From Urophycis tenuis (taxonomy: Eukaryota > Chordata > Actinopteri > Gadiformes > Phycidae), in the NCBI GenBank assembly GCA_036785325.1, contig JAXIVH010000242.1, positions 124,001-188,000 on the forward strand: DNA of 64,000 bases. Reading direction: 5' to 3'. A program made the position numbers and the translations under genes. The notes beneath the pieces were generated by a model, which saw nothing but the letters and a program-made list of their open reading frames with translations, had not been told where the DNA came from and made no database searches. Position 1 is the stretch's first letter. Each line of letters begins with the position of its first letter. Shown here piece by piece: positions 44,001-57,146 of this stretch.

Positions 44001-46525
44001 TTCTTCACTGCCGTGTGCTGGGGAGGAAGCATTGGGAGCGGTGGTGCCAGGAAGCTGTACAAGCCGGGGAGGAAGGCGAGCTCTGCAGTGGGGATGAAGC
44101 TGGACTGTGTGGAGGCGGCGACAGTGAGGAGGACGAGGGGAAAACTGCTGGCGACCCGGAACTACCCTCTCAGCCTCACTATGCCGAACTGAAGCAACTG
44201 AAGCTACTCAGGAACACGTTCAGCCACATGCTCACTCAGCCAAGTGCCTCAAAGTGCTTGGGCGCTCCTTCATCCCACCAACCATCAGGCTCAGGAAGCT
44301 CCAACACCACCAGACAAATGGACTGAACTTCACATTCACATACACCACACCACACACCTTGGACTGTGTCCTAGCCGTTGTTATTCCAGGTCTATTCATA
44401 TGTTGTACCTGGAATACCTGTAGAAATTTGCACATCTTGCACCTTGCACTTTCCGCATATTTGCACTATCTATCTACTTTGCATTTTGCACCATAAACAG
44501 CTATCAAGGACACTAGTATGCATACAGGTTCTCACTCGTCACCGACCTGACTTAAGAGCTCATATTTAATCTAAATTATTGTTTATTGTGTATTGACTTT
44601 AGCCAGGCTCTTACTGCACATCTATCCCCTGTACTGCTGGTCACTGTGAATTTATCCTAAGGGGGATTAATAAAGGAATATCTTATCTTATCTTATCTTA
44701 TCTTGTGTAGTAGAGAACGATAGAATTATGACCTTGTGTAGTAGAGAACCATAGAAACATGACCTTGTGTAGTAGAGAACCATAGAAACAAGACCTTGTG
44801 TAGTAGAGAACAATAGAATCCTAGTAGAGAACAATTATAGAAACATGACCTTGTGTAGTAAAGAACAATAGAATCCTAGTAGAGAACAATAGAAACATGA
44901 GCTTGTGTAATAGAGAACAATACAAACCTAGTAGAGAACAATACAAACCTAGTAGAGAACAATAGAACCATAACCTTGTAGTTGAAGTTGTAGTGTAGTA
45001 AACCCCTACACTGTTTGTTATTGTGTCCCACAAAGTCTCACTCACTGAGAGTCGAGTTGAGTTGTTGCAGGAAGAGAACGCTGGAAAGCAGACTGAGAGC
45101 TGGAGAGCAGAGAGTTTGTTTTGTTGGATTAATGAAGGCCCAGTTTACTGTTATCTCAAAGATGGGGGAAGGAGAGTTGAGATTGTAATCACGATAAAGA
45201 AATATCCTGCAACAATTATATTTTAGTTAGATTTCGACACAATACAAAGCAAAAGGCAAAGTAAGAAGCAATATTCATCTTTAGGGATCCTTTCCATATC
45301 GATGGAATATACAGTGAGAGGGTCAAGGGCAAAAACAAACACTTTCAGAGGATGACAGGCTCTATTGACTCTACTGCTCCCCCTGCTGGAGGAGGAGGCT
45401 AACAACACCTTCAGTACCACCATGCTGCCATAGGGGGGACATCCTTTATTTATTTTATTTGGTTAGAAGTTCAACACGGTCTGTGCTCGGTTACGCTGAC
45501 AATATAAAATGTTAAGTTAGAAGGAAGAGGGGATGTTCAAACATAAATCACAGAATCAGAAAGGATGTTTGAAATAAAGTTCCATAACATGATTGATTGA
45601 GTTTTACTTTGAAGACCTTTCTAAAACACTCACCAACTTCACCCATTAAGCGCTCTCTCGTCTCCGTACAAGGTGTCACTAAGTATAGAAGAGCACAGAG
45701 GAGAACAGAAGAAATCAGCTCTAAAACAGAACAACATCGTCTCTAAACAAAACCCACAGCCAATCAAACACAAAGCCCATCCACACTGAAAGGAAACAGG
45801 ATATGATGAAATGACTATTATCATCGTCATCATATATTGTATCTCTACTGTTGTTATTATTATGGTCATTATATTGAGGATGATATGATTTAGACTCACT
45901 GAGGCGCAGGGAGATGATGAGAATACACAGCAGTCCGAAGCTCAGAGTGGCAATGCTGTGGGACTTTAGAGCTGTTCAGGAGCAGGACACACACACACAC
46001 ACACAAACACACACACTGTAATGTACACACAGATACATTCATACTGTGAGGATATCATACACAGTCCAGACAGTCTCCCTACAGTCTACAGAGTCCCTCC
46101 CCATCTTTAAGAAAGATCTGAAGACCTTGACTGAGAACACCTCAATAACTCATTACTGGTACTGTAGCTCTAGTTTTTAATTTAGAACATACTTAAGGAG
46201 AACACGTTCTGTTCTCTTGTATCCTTGTTATTACTCTCTTATTATTTGAATGTACAGAGAGAGAGGAAATTTTGGTCTTTATTGGTCATTCTCAGTAGTT
46301 TTTAGATAGGGGAACAAACTGTGTTCATTTGACACATCCTATGGTACATAGCAGCAGTGGGCTGCTATGTTCAGCGCCCGGGGAGCAAGTTGGGGTTCAG
46401 TGTGTTGCTCAAGGACACTTCAACATGCAGACAGTTGGAGGAGGGGGATTGAGGGGATCGAACCGCCGACCCTACGATTAGCTGACGACCCGCTCTATCC
46501 ACCCACTCTATCCACTGAGCTACTG

Positions 46526-46604
<79 letters not shown>

Positions 46605-48053
46605 GACGTCACGAGAGGCTGCATCTTAGATAGATCGATAGATCTAGATAGATAGCGCTATATCAGAGACACTTATAGAGGACCTTAGAAGGACTTTGGC
46701 TATATTCAGCTCAGATGGGTCCAGCCACAGGCGAGCATGTCTCCATCTGGTGGCAGAGTGGGGAACACCTCCCCTGCCAACGCGGAATTGTAACGCGCCT
46801 GTACCTGATTGGGCCGATTGGCCGTGAGGGCTACAAAAGCCGTCAGGTACAGGCAGGAGTGAGATCGGGATCGAGGTCGGACTGAAGACGGAGGACCAGT
46901 CCACCGGAGAGGTGTTTTCCTGCGGGAACTTGGATTTGAGCATATCCAGCATTGGAGCGACGACCGCATTGGCGGAATTTATGTTTGGACATTCCAATCG
47001 TAAGATTGTGACTTTATCTATGTTGACAAAAGGGTCAAAACACCTCTCCGGTGGACTGGTCCTCCGTCTTTAGTCCAACCTCGAACTCGACCTCGATCCC
47101 GATCTCACTCCTGCCTGTACGGCTTTTGTAGCCCTCACGGCCAATCGGCGCAATCAGGTACAGGCGCGTTAGAATTCCGCGTTGGCAGGGGTGGCGTTCC
47201 CCACTCTGCCACCAGATGGAGACATGCTCGCCTGTGGCTGGACCCATCTGAGCTGAATATAGCGCCCGTCTCTCGTGACGTCACAATACATAAAAATATT
47301 GCACATTCATAAACACAGTTTCCAGGTATAAACTTACTATATCTCATGTAACACTGAACTACCACTAATAATAAATAATAAATAGTATTAACAAACGTAT
47401 ATCATGAAAAACACGACTACTTTATCCCTATCCATACCTAGTTATAGTCCGTAGCCATATGTCAATAGTCATAAGTATATAAGTATAAGTACAAGTACTC
47501 TTTTGATCCCGTGAGGGAAATTTGGTCTCTGCATTTATCCCTATCCATGAATTAGTGAAACACACTCAGCACACAGTGATCACACAGTGAGGTGAAGCAC
47601 ACACTAATCCCGACGCAGTGAGCTGCCTGCTACAGCGGCGCTCGGGGAGCAGTGAGGGGTTAGGTGCCTTGCTCAAGGGCACTTCAGCCGTTCGTACTGG
47701 TCGGGGTTCGAACCGGCACCCCTCCGGGTACAAGTCCAAAGCCCTAACCAGTAGGCCGCGGCTGCCCATCAATAATACATAATCAGACATAATCAGAGGT
47801 CGTTTGGTCTGGAACATACACATGATGTTAGGAGAGAATTAATCTAGCCTATAATAAATCTAACACATCTATGAGGTCATTTCACTGGTTCATCAGGTTG
47901 ATCACTTTGACTAAAACATTTGCTTCATGTAATCTTGAGATGTATGTAGTTGAAACTCCTACCACATGTTCTCCTCCTGGTCTCCTCCCTGTCCACAGAC
48001 GTGTCCTCAGGTTCCTCAGTGAGTCCAGAGTCCAGTTCGTGGCTGGTGTCCAT
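41053..48053 (-). CDS. Type II C-type lectin-like receptor, copy B (six exons)
   Basis: Exons 48053-47963, 45971-45900, 45678-45634, 41678-41539, 41472-41372 and 41275-41053; same lengths and phases as copy A, 223 codons plus stop, no disruption seen. Differences from A include Asn to Asp in the cytosolic tail, Ser to Thr in the stalk, and EPCDGGR to EPRDGGG at the position of the sugar-binding triplet. Intron 3 contains the Rex1-like LINE. Neighbours and promoter (TATA 53 bp from ATG) are as in A. Confidence 0.82.
41870..42002. repeat. 31-bp intronic minisatellite, left part, unit B
   Basis: Same unit as 5995-6105, interrupted by the LINE at 42003 and resuming at 44704-44990. Confidence 0.9.
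42003..44703 (+). mobile_element. Rex1/CR1-like LINE in lectin intron 3, copy B
   Basis: Orthologue of 6106-9814 at the identical position in the minisatellite, lacking the hAT. It carries the same internal duplication (second block about 43950-44330). Its reverse transcriptase frame (42275-43489) is cut short by a 13-bp deletion at about 43450 relative to A, and the remaining coding sequence (43468-43842) lies in another frame. Confidence 0.85.
42275..43489 (+). pseudogene. LINE reverse transcriptase, frameshifted (copy B)
   Basis: Carries FFDFSSAFDTV, GTPQGTVLSPFLF and FSDDSS as in A. A 13-bp deletion after FLRRRRS shifts the frame and gives an early stop. Confidence 0.75.
46320..46527 (-). 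mobile_element. tRNA-derived SINE, unit B
   Basis: Orthologue of 11545-11770. Here a long (CA)n (46528-46602) replaces the CATA tract found in A and C. Confidence 0.8.
46603..47284. mobile_element. 682-bp foldback (long inverted repeat) element, unit B only
   Basis: Outer ends GTGACGTCACGAGAG (46603-46617) and its exact inverted copy (47270-47284). Long arms of about 220 bp (46700-46918 and 47037-47262) are nearly complementary, around a 118-bp centre. Arms contain GGCCGTGAGGGCTACAAAAG and CTCCATCTGGTGGCAGAGTG. No transposase frame; predicted ORFs here are short and unsupported. A and C have only a CATA tract at the site. Confidence 0.8.
47490..47768 (-). mobile_element. tRNA-derived SINE, second family, unit B
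   Basis: Orthologue of 12020-12295, with B box GGTTCGAACCC intact on the minus strand. Confidence 0.8.
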
Positions 48054-48204
48054 GGCTCCTCTCTGGACAGCTTCCACTGCTTCTGCTTTCAGGCTTCAGC
48101 TCTGCTTTATAAAAACAGCTGTTAATCTGAACCATCACTGTCAGGAAATAAGTTTCTACTGCTCATATCAGACACCATCCTTTTAAACACAGACTCACGC
48201 ATGC

Positions 48205-48293
48205 ACACAGAATTATGCCATGCCAAACACACACACAATTTTGTGTGTGTATGTTTGGCATGGCATAATTGTGTGTGTGTGTGTGTGTGTGTG

Positions 48294-48369
<76 letters not shown>
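48205..48369. repeat. Hairpin plus (GT)n and 34-G run upstream of lectin gene B
   Basis: ATTATGCCATGCCAAACACA and the inverted TGTTTGGCATGGCATAAT, then (GT)n interrupted by GAACGT, then about 34 consecutive G. In gene sense this is 150-320 bp upstream of the ATG at 48053. Confidence 0.85.
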
Positions 48370-48741
48370 CTGTTTGTGATCTAAAAGGCATTGTAAGGCA
48401 TTGTACATTGACTTCTTCCCAGTAGTTGATGTTAACTTACAGCTGCTCAAGTTATGTATAAGGATTACATATATATGCCATGTTGTTTAACTTTTATTCA
48501 TTCTAAAATACATACACATCCAGGTTTATGTTAAAACTCAAGCATTCATGTTTATATTATTTGGACTGCAGCTATGTTTCCTTGATTAGTTTTCTACTAT
48601 CTGTTTTAGTATTTATTTGGTCTTCTGGTTCCTCACAAACATAATGAACATTCAAGTGGATTTCACATTACATCAAAAGACATTTGTGGAGTATGTGTGG
48701 TTGATGGCTGGTTGAAGCAGCCTCACTGGGCCCGAATCAGA

Positions 48742-48787
48742 CTGATTGGACTCTGGGACTCCAATGGGAGTCTGGGAGTCCAATCAG
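48742..48787. promoter_or_regulatory. 46-bp CCAAT hairpin, unit B
   Basis: Same sequence as 13181-13226. Confidence 0.45.
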
Positions 48788-48839
48788 TGGGACATCAACC
48801 TGGGATGTTGTGGAGCCCAGTAAAGACACCTAGGTGGTG

Positions 48840-50050
48840 TGCAGCGCAGTCAGAGCTACAACATTCATTCAGCGGACACGTCCGTCCAAAGTCACAAAGT
48901 GACAAAAAGTGCATTCAACAATGAAGATACAACCCACAAAGTGCAAGAGCCATGCGAGCACATAAAATTCACTAACAACTGATTTCTCCATTGAAGTCCT
49001 CTTTATTTCTATTATATAATTAAATATCTCCAGACCTACAGTCTGTCTTCCTCTCTCACAGAAGACAAACTAGGAGCTGGAGATCTGCAGCAAGAGGGTT
49101 TGCAGAGTTTCCTGTCAGCAGCAGCTTGGTACACAGACTCCTTCAAGGGTATCGTGTGGATCTCACAGAATGTTTCTTCACACCAAGGGCTTGATTTATC
49201 TTCTGATCAAGCATGTGATCAACTGCTGATGTACATTCATTTAATCTATTGCCTCATCAGACCACACAGTATTAGCTAACACTACTTCCTCATTGGACCT
49301 GACCCAGGATTCGTGTTAACACCAGTACTTATTGGTTTCTGCTCACGCAGAGTGGTCTAGACAACACCATACTGATAGTGAGGAGATTGTTGTTGATGCT
49401 GAAGAACAACAAATGTCAGGAACTCTATATAGTTTAAGCTGAAGTTGTTTATTGGTCTCGTATGAGGAGAAGCAGAGGATTTCATCAAGCAAGAGATTTG
49501 TGTGTGAATCTTCCTCAGTTCCTTCTGCCTGCTCCCGGAAACACAGTGTATTAAATACAAGTCTCAAACCGGAACAGCATGACAGGAGTGTCCCATTCTG
49601 ATTGGCTTATAATGTATAAACATTACATGTTACTAAGCAGATTTGACATGATGTAGGTGTATCCTTCAATCATGTTATGTTATGTCTCCCAGTTCCAGAG
49701 AGTCAGACTTAAAGTCGCCAAGAGGAATACAATCTTCACTATGTCCTTCTTCAGAATGTCAGATCAACCTAACCGTACCATTGCTAGATAATATTTTTCC
49801 TAACACATACAAGGTTAAATTCACCGCAACTGACTCTTAACTATCTCTTGTAAGTGAGATAAACCAGACCCTATAAGGTATGACTTCTGTACCATTTCAT
49901 CATTACCAACTTTGTCCCACAGATGCTTCATGAACCACCTCCAGAGTGCATGTTCATTCACCTTGTGTCTCTGAAATTCATGTTGAACATTTGCCACTGT
50001 TCGAGTGATACCCAGCCCTGAAATCACATGCTGGTTTAGTACATCAAGTT
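48840..50050. other. Unit-specific region, LTR-like part on minus strand
   Basis: No host exon supported. On the minus strand 49610-49440 shows AGCCAATCAGAATGGG, TATTTAATACAC and AATAAACAAC in the order expected for LTR U3-R-U5. The stretch 49736-50050 is absent from A, where a 9.1-kb block takes its place. Confidence 0.3.
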
Positions 50051-51150
50051 ATGATTGTTGCAGCAAGCAAAAGGCACAGTTCTGTGTTTTACAGCATTGA
50101 TGAAGAACTGCGCAGCAATAAGAGTTGGAAAGTCCTTTTTTTTTTTTTAAGGATGAAGTATGCATAGAGGGTATGCATCTGAACAAGTGGGTGTTGAGTC
50201 TCTTCCAGAAGACGGTGAGTGACTCCTGACAGTCCTGACATTGGTAGGGACCTCATTTCCACCACTGCGGTGCCAAAATGGAGAAGACAGACAGACAGAC
50301 AGAAATACTTTAATGATCCCTTAGAGAAATTGCATTTTTTACAATACTCTGGGGAAAAAAAAGAAAAGGCTGACACTCTATGTATAGTAGAGTGTTAAAA
50401 TATATAGATATATAATATAAACCTACCTAACAATATCCAAAAAAATACATAAATGTACATACATCTAGGCATACACTATAAAAGTAAATAGCATACACAA
50501 AGATGTAGCATGTAAGATTAGGTAAGAGGAACGACCAGTTATGCAGTCATTACTGAGATGATAATGACGAATTATACAGTTTGATGACCAAAGGGCAGGA
50601 GTTATTTCCTGCGTCGCTCTGTGGTGATTCTCGGTGAGAAGAGTTTTCTGCTAAAGGTACTCCTCTGCTGGGCCAGGGTGGAAAAGAGAGGGTGAGAGGC
50701 ATTGTCCAAGATAGTCTGTAGCCTGGACAGCATCCTCCTATCTGCCACGGTCATCAGAGTGTCAAAGAGTGTGTCAAGTGTCTTGAGAAGAGTTGAGAGA
50801 GTGATCTTGCAAACTTTTCCCTTCTTTTAGTGATGGAGGTACCAGTCGACCAGCTGAGGTAGTTGAGCAGAGTGCTCGAGCAGGGGCGTGGGGTTTCACT
50901 AATGTTTGGAGGTAGGTCGGGGCAGTTCCATTAACTGCTTTGACTGATCTTGAATTTGATGCCAACGTCATGTTTTGTCTGTACTACAGAAACAACTGTA
51001 GCACACAAGTAGTAGTACAACTGAACACAACTGGACTCTGTAGGCCTCAGAGGCCACAGAGGAATCAACAGACAGTAAAGTATCATCTGGATAGACCACT
51101 GGAAGGGTTGGTTATCTTGGATACAAAGTAATAAAAGGGTCAGTTAAATA
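50051..51150 (-). mobile_element. Cluster of minus-strand LINE fragments, unit B
   Basis: Collinear with 25849-27360, including SGLSGVTHRLLEETQHPL and KAVNGTAPTYLQTLVKPHAP remnants. One LINE tail copy fewer than in A. Confidence 0.55.
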
Positions 51151-51400
51151 AGGGACACCTCATTGGCAGGTCCGGTTGACCCCATTGTCGTCACCCTTCC
51201 TGACGTGATTAATTTTTTTTTTTTTTTTTTTTTTTTGTGGGCTAAACAATTTTTTAACTGTTTGACTCAAAGCTGAAATGAATTAGATGCATATTTTTAT
51301 ATAAAAATATATATTTTTATACATTTTTATATATTTATATATTTTTTATATATTTTTTACATATTTTTTATATATATAAACAAATGAATATCCAGCAATT

Positions 51401-51690
51401 CACTTCAATACAAAATAACAAAATTAACTGAATAAGGAAGGACAGGGCCTGGGAATAACTTTACCGTAAATGTTCATATAAAGCGCCCTGTTATTCATTT
51501 TCCATTGGCATTTTTCCTGACTATTGTTTGACTCTCACAGTAATATGGGACAAAGCGCGTCCCTTTTCAGCTCAATACGGGACGATTCTGTTTTTTCAAG
51601 GGATGGTTGGCAACCCTAGTTATTGTCCATGACACTACCCAGATTCAGAGGAGTCATTTCATTTTAAAAGGTATACTTGTGAATGATGGT
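51401..51690. repeat. Dispersed non-coding repeat, unit B copy
   Basis: Same block as 27611-27905 and 29369-29666, with GACAAAGCGCGTCCCTTTTC. Shows the empty hAT site. Confidence 0.6.
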
Positions 51691-51741
51691 TGTGATGTAT
51701 GGTGGAAATGAGTTCCAGTGCCAACACAGATGGGGTATGTC

Positions 51742-51986
51742 TAACAAACACAGTTCTTTATTCATCCCACAGCGGGGAAATTTGTTCTCTGCATTTGACC
51801 CATCCTATTGGGTCACTTATATGTTCAGCCCGGGGGGGCAAGTTGGGGTTCAGTGTCTTGCTCAAGGACACTTCAACATGCGGACAGTTGGCGGAGGGGA
51901 ATCGAGGGGATCGAACCAGCGACCCTACGGTTGGTGGACGACCCGCTCTGTCCACCCGCTCTAACCACTGAGCCATCGTCGCCCCA
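51742..51986 (-). mobile_element. tRNA-derived SINE, unit B
   Basis: Orthologue of 28950-29182 with A and B boxes preserved. Confidence 0.85.
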
Positions 51987-52009
51987 AGGGAAGGGGGTGG
52001 AGGGGATTG

Positions 52010-52535
52010 GTTGTCTGCATTTGACCCATCCTATGGTACATAGGAACAGTGGGGCTGCTGTGTTCATTTGATGTTCATCTGCTATGTTCAGCAGCCCGTG
52101 GAGCAAGTTGGGGGCCCACTGCCCCACTGCTCCTATGTACCATAGGATGGGTCAAATGAACACAGCAGCCCCACTGCTCCTATGTACCATAGGATGGGTC
52201 AAATGAACACAGCAGCCCCACTGCTCCTATGTACCATAGGATGGGTCAAATGAACACAGCAGCCCCACTGCTCCTATGTACCATAGGATGGGTCAAATGA
52301 ACACAGCAGCCCCACTGCTCCTATGTACCAAAGGATGGGTCAAATGAACACAGCAGCCCACTGCTCCTATGTACCATAGGATGAGTCAAATGAACACAGC
52401 AGCCCCACTGCTCCTATGTACCATAGGATGGGTCAAATGAACACAGCAGCCCCACTGCTCCTATGTACCATAGAATGGGTCAAATGAACACAGCAGCCCC
52501 ACTGCTTCTATGTACCATATAACGGGTCAAATGAA
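52010..52535. repeat. SINE-tail minisatellite at the B/C junction
   Basis: One forward unit, then about nine inverted units of CCTATGTACCATAGGATGGG type. Confidence 0.9.
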
Positions 52536-52701
52536 CAAAAAGCAAATAAACTCATAGAGATAACAGGGAGCCTAGATTTCCAATTATTACGATTGACTCC
52601 GCTAATTGCTTTCCAGCTCAGGCAGCCTCAACTGAATTCAATTCAATGATCACGGGCATTCCTATGCACAAGTAATTCCTCGTGTGGAATTATATTTTCT
52701 A

Positions 52702-52743
<42 letters not shown>

Positions 52744-52750
52744 ATTATTA

Positions 52751-53092
52751 TTATTGTCCTTTTCTTAAGACGCTTGTGTTAGCATTATAAAGAAAACCAA
52801 AAGAATCACCTTCTGAACACTCCAGAACATTCAGATGGTCCACTGAGTTGTTTATTACCATTATGCAACAATCAACAAATGCAACAGTAAAATAGTCCAT
52901 AACATTTACACAATAGAGAGAGGAACTAAAATAATAGAAGTAGCAGACATTACAAATCCTAAACAGGTGTGCACATATGGTTAATAACTGAACATGTTCT
53001 GCTGCCATGTTGTTCCCAACCGAACATGAAGAATCAATATTCATTTCAAAGGGATTCACAACATCATTATCTTTTGTCATTATGAACATCAT
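52751..53092 (-). other. 113-codon open frame, copy C
   Basis: Counterpart of 441-782, with replacements such as YFSVAF to YFTVAF and FHYNAN to FLYNAN. No evidence of expression visible. Confidence 0.15.
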
Positions 53093-53594
53093 ATTACATC
53101 TGCTTTAATTCAGGCTTATCAAAATACAAAATGATGTCAGCGCTCTTTAGTACAAAACTGTTCATGTCTAAAAATATACAAAATATTATAGTATAAACGT
53201 GTTTTGATTTACAATGAATCAATATTGTAAATACATGTTACATTATATATAAACTATTTGTACAACCTGTATAATGAACCTAGGGAAAATCTTCAAAGCC
53301 AATTTCTTTCATGGCTTATCATTCTAAACTTTTCAGAGGCCCAAAAAGCATGAAGCATTTGGAGTATAGCTGAGTGTATGTATTTAAATCAACCACAATA
53401 CAGTGTGTATTTTTCATGCATGTATGATTGTGTGTTCTGTGTGTGTGCATGTGTGTATGTATGTATGGATGGATGGATGGATGGATGATGTGTGTGTTTA
53501 CAATGTGTGTATGTGTGTGTCTATATGAATTATGTGCAGGTGTGTGTTTGTGTGTACTGTGTGTGTATACTAATTGTGTGGACTGTGTGTGTGT

Positions 53595-54073
53595 ACTTGG
53601 GAGGCTCTTTCATCCCATCAGCCATCAGACTCTACCACACCTCAACCACCGGCTCCCAACATCTTGAAAGCCCCAAAACCTCCTGATAATGGACTGAACA
53701 CCACACCCCACACCTCAGGACTGTTGCCTAAACCGGCGTTATTTATGTCTTCTTACATTACCTGTGAAATCCTCTACATGTGCACATTTACTTTGCAAAA
53801 TTTACATCTGCACATTTATATTTATATTTACACCTTAGTCAGACTCATCAACCAATTGCACAGTTCACCTTCAATAGGATGATTACTATGTATGTATATA
53901 GTAGGTTTTCATTTGATTTGATTCTAAGAGCTCTCATATAATGTAAATCTATTTATTGTTTATTGTTTATACTCTGTTTTTTAGTGCACTCCTTTATCCC
54001 ACTGTACTGCTGGTCACTGTGAATTTCTCCAAAGGGGGATTAATAAAGGAATATCTTATCTAATCTTATCTTA
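53595..54073 (+). mobile_element. 5'-truncated Rex1/CR1-like LINE tail, copy C
   Basis: Orthologue of 1281-1762. Confidence 0.8.
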
Positions 54074-54494
54074 TTACTATGTGTGTACTATGTGTGTGTA
54101 CTGTGTGTGTACTATATATGTGTACTATGTGTGTGTACTGTGTGTGTACTATACATGTGTACTATGTGTGTGTACTGTGTGTACTGTGTGTGTATACTAT
54201 GTATGTGTACTATGTGTGTGTACTGTGTGTGTACTATGTATGTGTACTATGTGTGTGTACTGTGTGTACTATGTATGTGTACTATGTGTGTGTACTGTGT
54301 GTGTATACTATGTATGTGTACTATGTGTGTGTACTGTGTGTACTATGTATGTGTACTATGTGTGTGTACTGTGTGTGTACTATGTATGTGTACTATGTGT
54401 GTGAACTGTGTGTGTATACTATTTATGTGTACTATGTGTGTGTACTGTGTGTGTACTATGTATGTGTACTATGTGTGTGTACTGTGTGTACTAT
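54074..54494. repeat. TGTGTACTATG minisatellite, unit C
   Basis: Shortest of the three arrays (about 420 bp), without LTR or LINE inside. Confidence 0.95.
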
Positions 54495-54885
54495 AGTATG
54501 TGGGAACTGAGCTCCCATAAGGAGGGCTCTGAGCTCACATGAAAACAGTAAAATCAGACATCTGTGGGGGTTCACATTACATCACCAACAACCAGTATTT
54601 GAATCACAAATCATGTTTTTCAATTTAATGAGGAAGTAGCAGCTATTATATGTATTCTAGCATTCATGTAATGACTAGAAAGTGGGAGTATAAGAGGGCT
54701 ACACTGAACAAGATTACAGTAACGGCATCAATATTCCAAATGATAAAGAAAGGGCTGAACTGTGTTCTCTCCTTGAGCAATGGGTCTCCTTGGCATAATA
54801 TCTCAATACTGGCTTTGTGCCATCTTCTCTCTCTCACTCTCTGTCATTTTTAGGCCCCCACAAAGCTCAGATTATAACTCTTACC

Positions 54886-55011
<126 letters not shown>

Positions 55012-56222
55012 CTACAACCGACACAGAGACACTGAGTTACCAACATCCCCCCATAACCCAAATCCAGGGAGGAGGTCCTCCTGGGTGAATGTGGACCTGA
55101 AGGTGTGGATGTGTGTCAGTGTGTCTGAGGACCCTCCTACATCTGGGGACACTCTGTAGAAGGACAGAGTGCCAGCAGGCCGGTCCAGATACACTCCTAC
55201 TCTGTTAGAGCCAGCGGGGGGGAGATGTATGTCTGTTTTACTATTGTTGTACCAGGCAGAGTAACCATCATCATAACAATAAAGACTCCAGGACTTGTTG
55301 TTCCATCCAAGGCTGCTGTCCTCACCCTCTCCTGTCCTTGTGATTCCTCTGTATGTCACTCCTATACCAACAGGTCCTTTCCACTCTACCTCCCAGTAAC
55401 AGCGGCCAGTCAGAGCCTCTCTACACAACACCTGGGGCCAGGAGTCAAATCTCTCTGGGTGATCAGGATACGACTGCTGCTCTCTAACCACCGTCACCTT
55501 TCTGAGGTCCTCAGACAGAGAGAGTTCTCTGTGGGCTGTGTTTGGGTCCAGTGTGAGTTCACAGGCATCTGAGGGACAACAAGACATGATTAGGCTGCTG
55601 AACACACAGAAACACACTGATGAGGTGTTTCCCCACAAAGCAGACGTCTGGTGTAATATTGAGCTAATGAGAATGAACAGGAACAAGAATAGTATGAATA
55701 TACCAACAGAAATGTTATTTATTTATACACACAACAATGTTAATAATACATAAACAACAATAGTATGTATGCATTGACAAGAATGTTGTAATAGAATAGA
55801 ATAGAAATATGTCAATAAAATATATCAATAAATATGTCAACAAGAATGTTATAAACATATCTACAATGTTATGAATACATCAACATACTATACAATACAT
55901 TGGATCCAGATCTTACCAAAGACAATCAGCTGAGCAGTGTGATTGGCCGTGCCAGCCCTGTTGCTGGCCACGCAGCAGACCGTGTTCACACCAGACCTCA
56001 GGCCTCTGACCAAGAGGAAGCCCCTCTCCACCCAGGCCGCAGGCTCCCATCGGGGGTCCGTGCCGCCCCTCTTCAGAGGCCGGCCGTCGTGCAGCCACTC
56101 CACGGTGGGCTCAGGAGTGCCGCTGGCATCACAGCTGAAGCGGGCCGCGTGGCCCACGGGCAGCACGGTGCTACTGGAGTGGAAGGCTGTGATGCTGGGG
56201 GCCTCCTCCTCTGTGTCCGTCA
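55012..56222 (-). CDS. Ig - B30.2 (PRY-SPRY) gene, 3' exons, copy C
   Basis: Exon 56222-55917 is the Ig domain, identical to A and B. Exon 55568-55012 is the PRY-SPRY domain with its own replacements (SEDLRKV for SEDNRKV, EVEWKGPVG for EVERKGLVA, KSWSLYCYDDG). Splice signals and phases are as in A. Confidence 0.7.
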
Positions 56223-57146
56223 CTGAAGACAAGAAACCAGGACCAGGTGAGTCAACGTTGTCCAACACGTATCTGGAGATGCAGCACCAAAACACGGCCT
56301 TCACTCGCTCACAAAGCCAGAGGGTGACACAGAAGATTCAGATCCAGTTTTCTCGCCTGCCTTTTCATACGTGATTAAATATCCATTACATATAGCATAT
56401 GCAGCATCTACAAAGTCCCAGGGAGGGGAAGACACTCCAGCTCAGAGATAAGAGTCAGGAGCTTGTGTCGGAGAACGCAAAACCAGCTCCAATTAAAACT
56501 CATGTACGCAAAACACAGATAAACGCACACTGGGGATGTTTTTCAGAAGATCTTTCATTTGTTGTCCTAGTTGGACAGAATACTGTTTACATTACATGTA
56601 CGTTGTAATTTCATTTATTTTAAGATTTTATTTTTGATGTTTTAGATGTTTTATTATAGCCTAATATATGCCTGTTTATGTGTTGTTAATGGTCACTTGC
56701 CTCTTTATTTTACTGTTGTAATATTTCAGCTGGACTGAGTTTTCTCTTCAATAATGGCTTGCCTGAAACAAAGAAAGATTACTTTTCTATAGACTAAAAC
56801 TATAGAAAAGTAATGACTATGAATTTTGTTGATTGGTTCTTTAATCTAAATGGAATACACAAATGAATCCTCAATTTGCTCTGCCATCTCAACTTATAAT
56901 ATACTAGCCAAATATGAGCCGAATAGACCTTCATTATACTAATTTCCTGACTTTTGCTTTGTCAGTTTTTGCTTTAGAAAACTGGTACATCTCCAGTGGG
57001 TGGGGTGGGGGTGTGGGGAGAACCAGATGCAGGTGTCATTTCATCGAGTTTACAAACGGCGGTTCCATCAAGCAAACACCTAAAGCAGACATCACTAGCA
57101 GACACAGACCCTGGTCAGAGGTAAACACATCCAACCACCTTTCCAT

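Larger units (their letters stand above)
30341..52530. repeat. Tandem segmental duplication, unit B
   Basis: Second direct copy, offset 22195 bp from unit C at the shared 113-codon frame (30556 against 52751). It shares the intronic Rex1-like LINE with A but not C. It has its own enlarged minisatellite with an embedded R2/HERO-like LINE and LTR, and a 680-bp foldback element. Lectin and Ig-B30.2 exons are all present with open frames and intact splice signals. Confidence 0.9.

Noticed and set aside
46644..46997. 117-codon minus-strand frame in the foldback element
   Set aside because: Arises within an inverted repeat arm, with no family motifs and no second copy in sister units.
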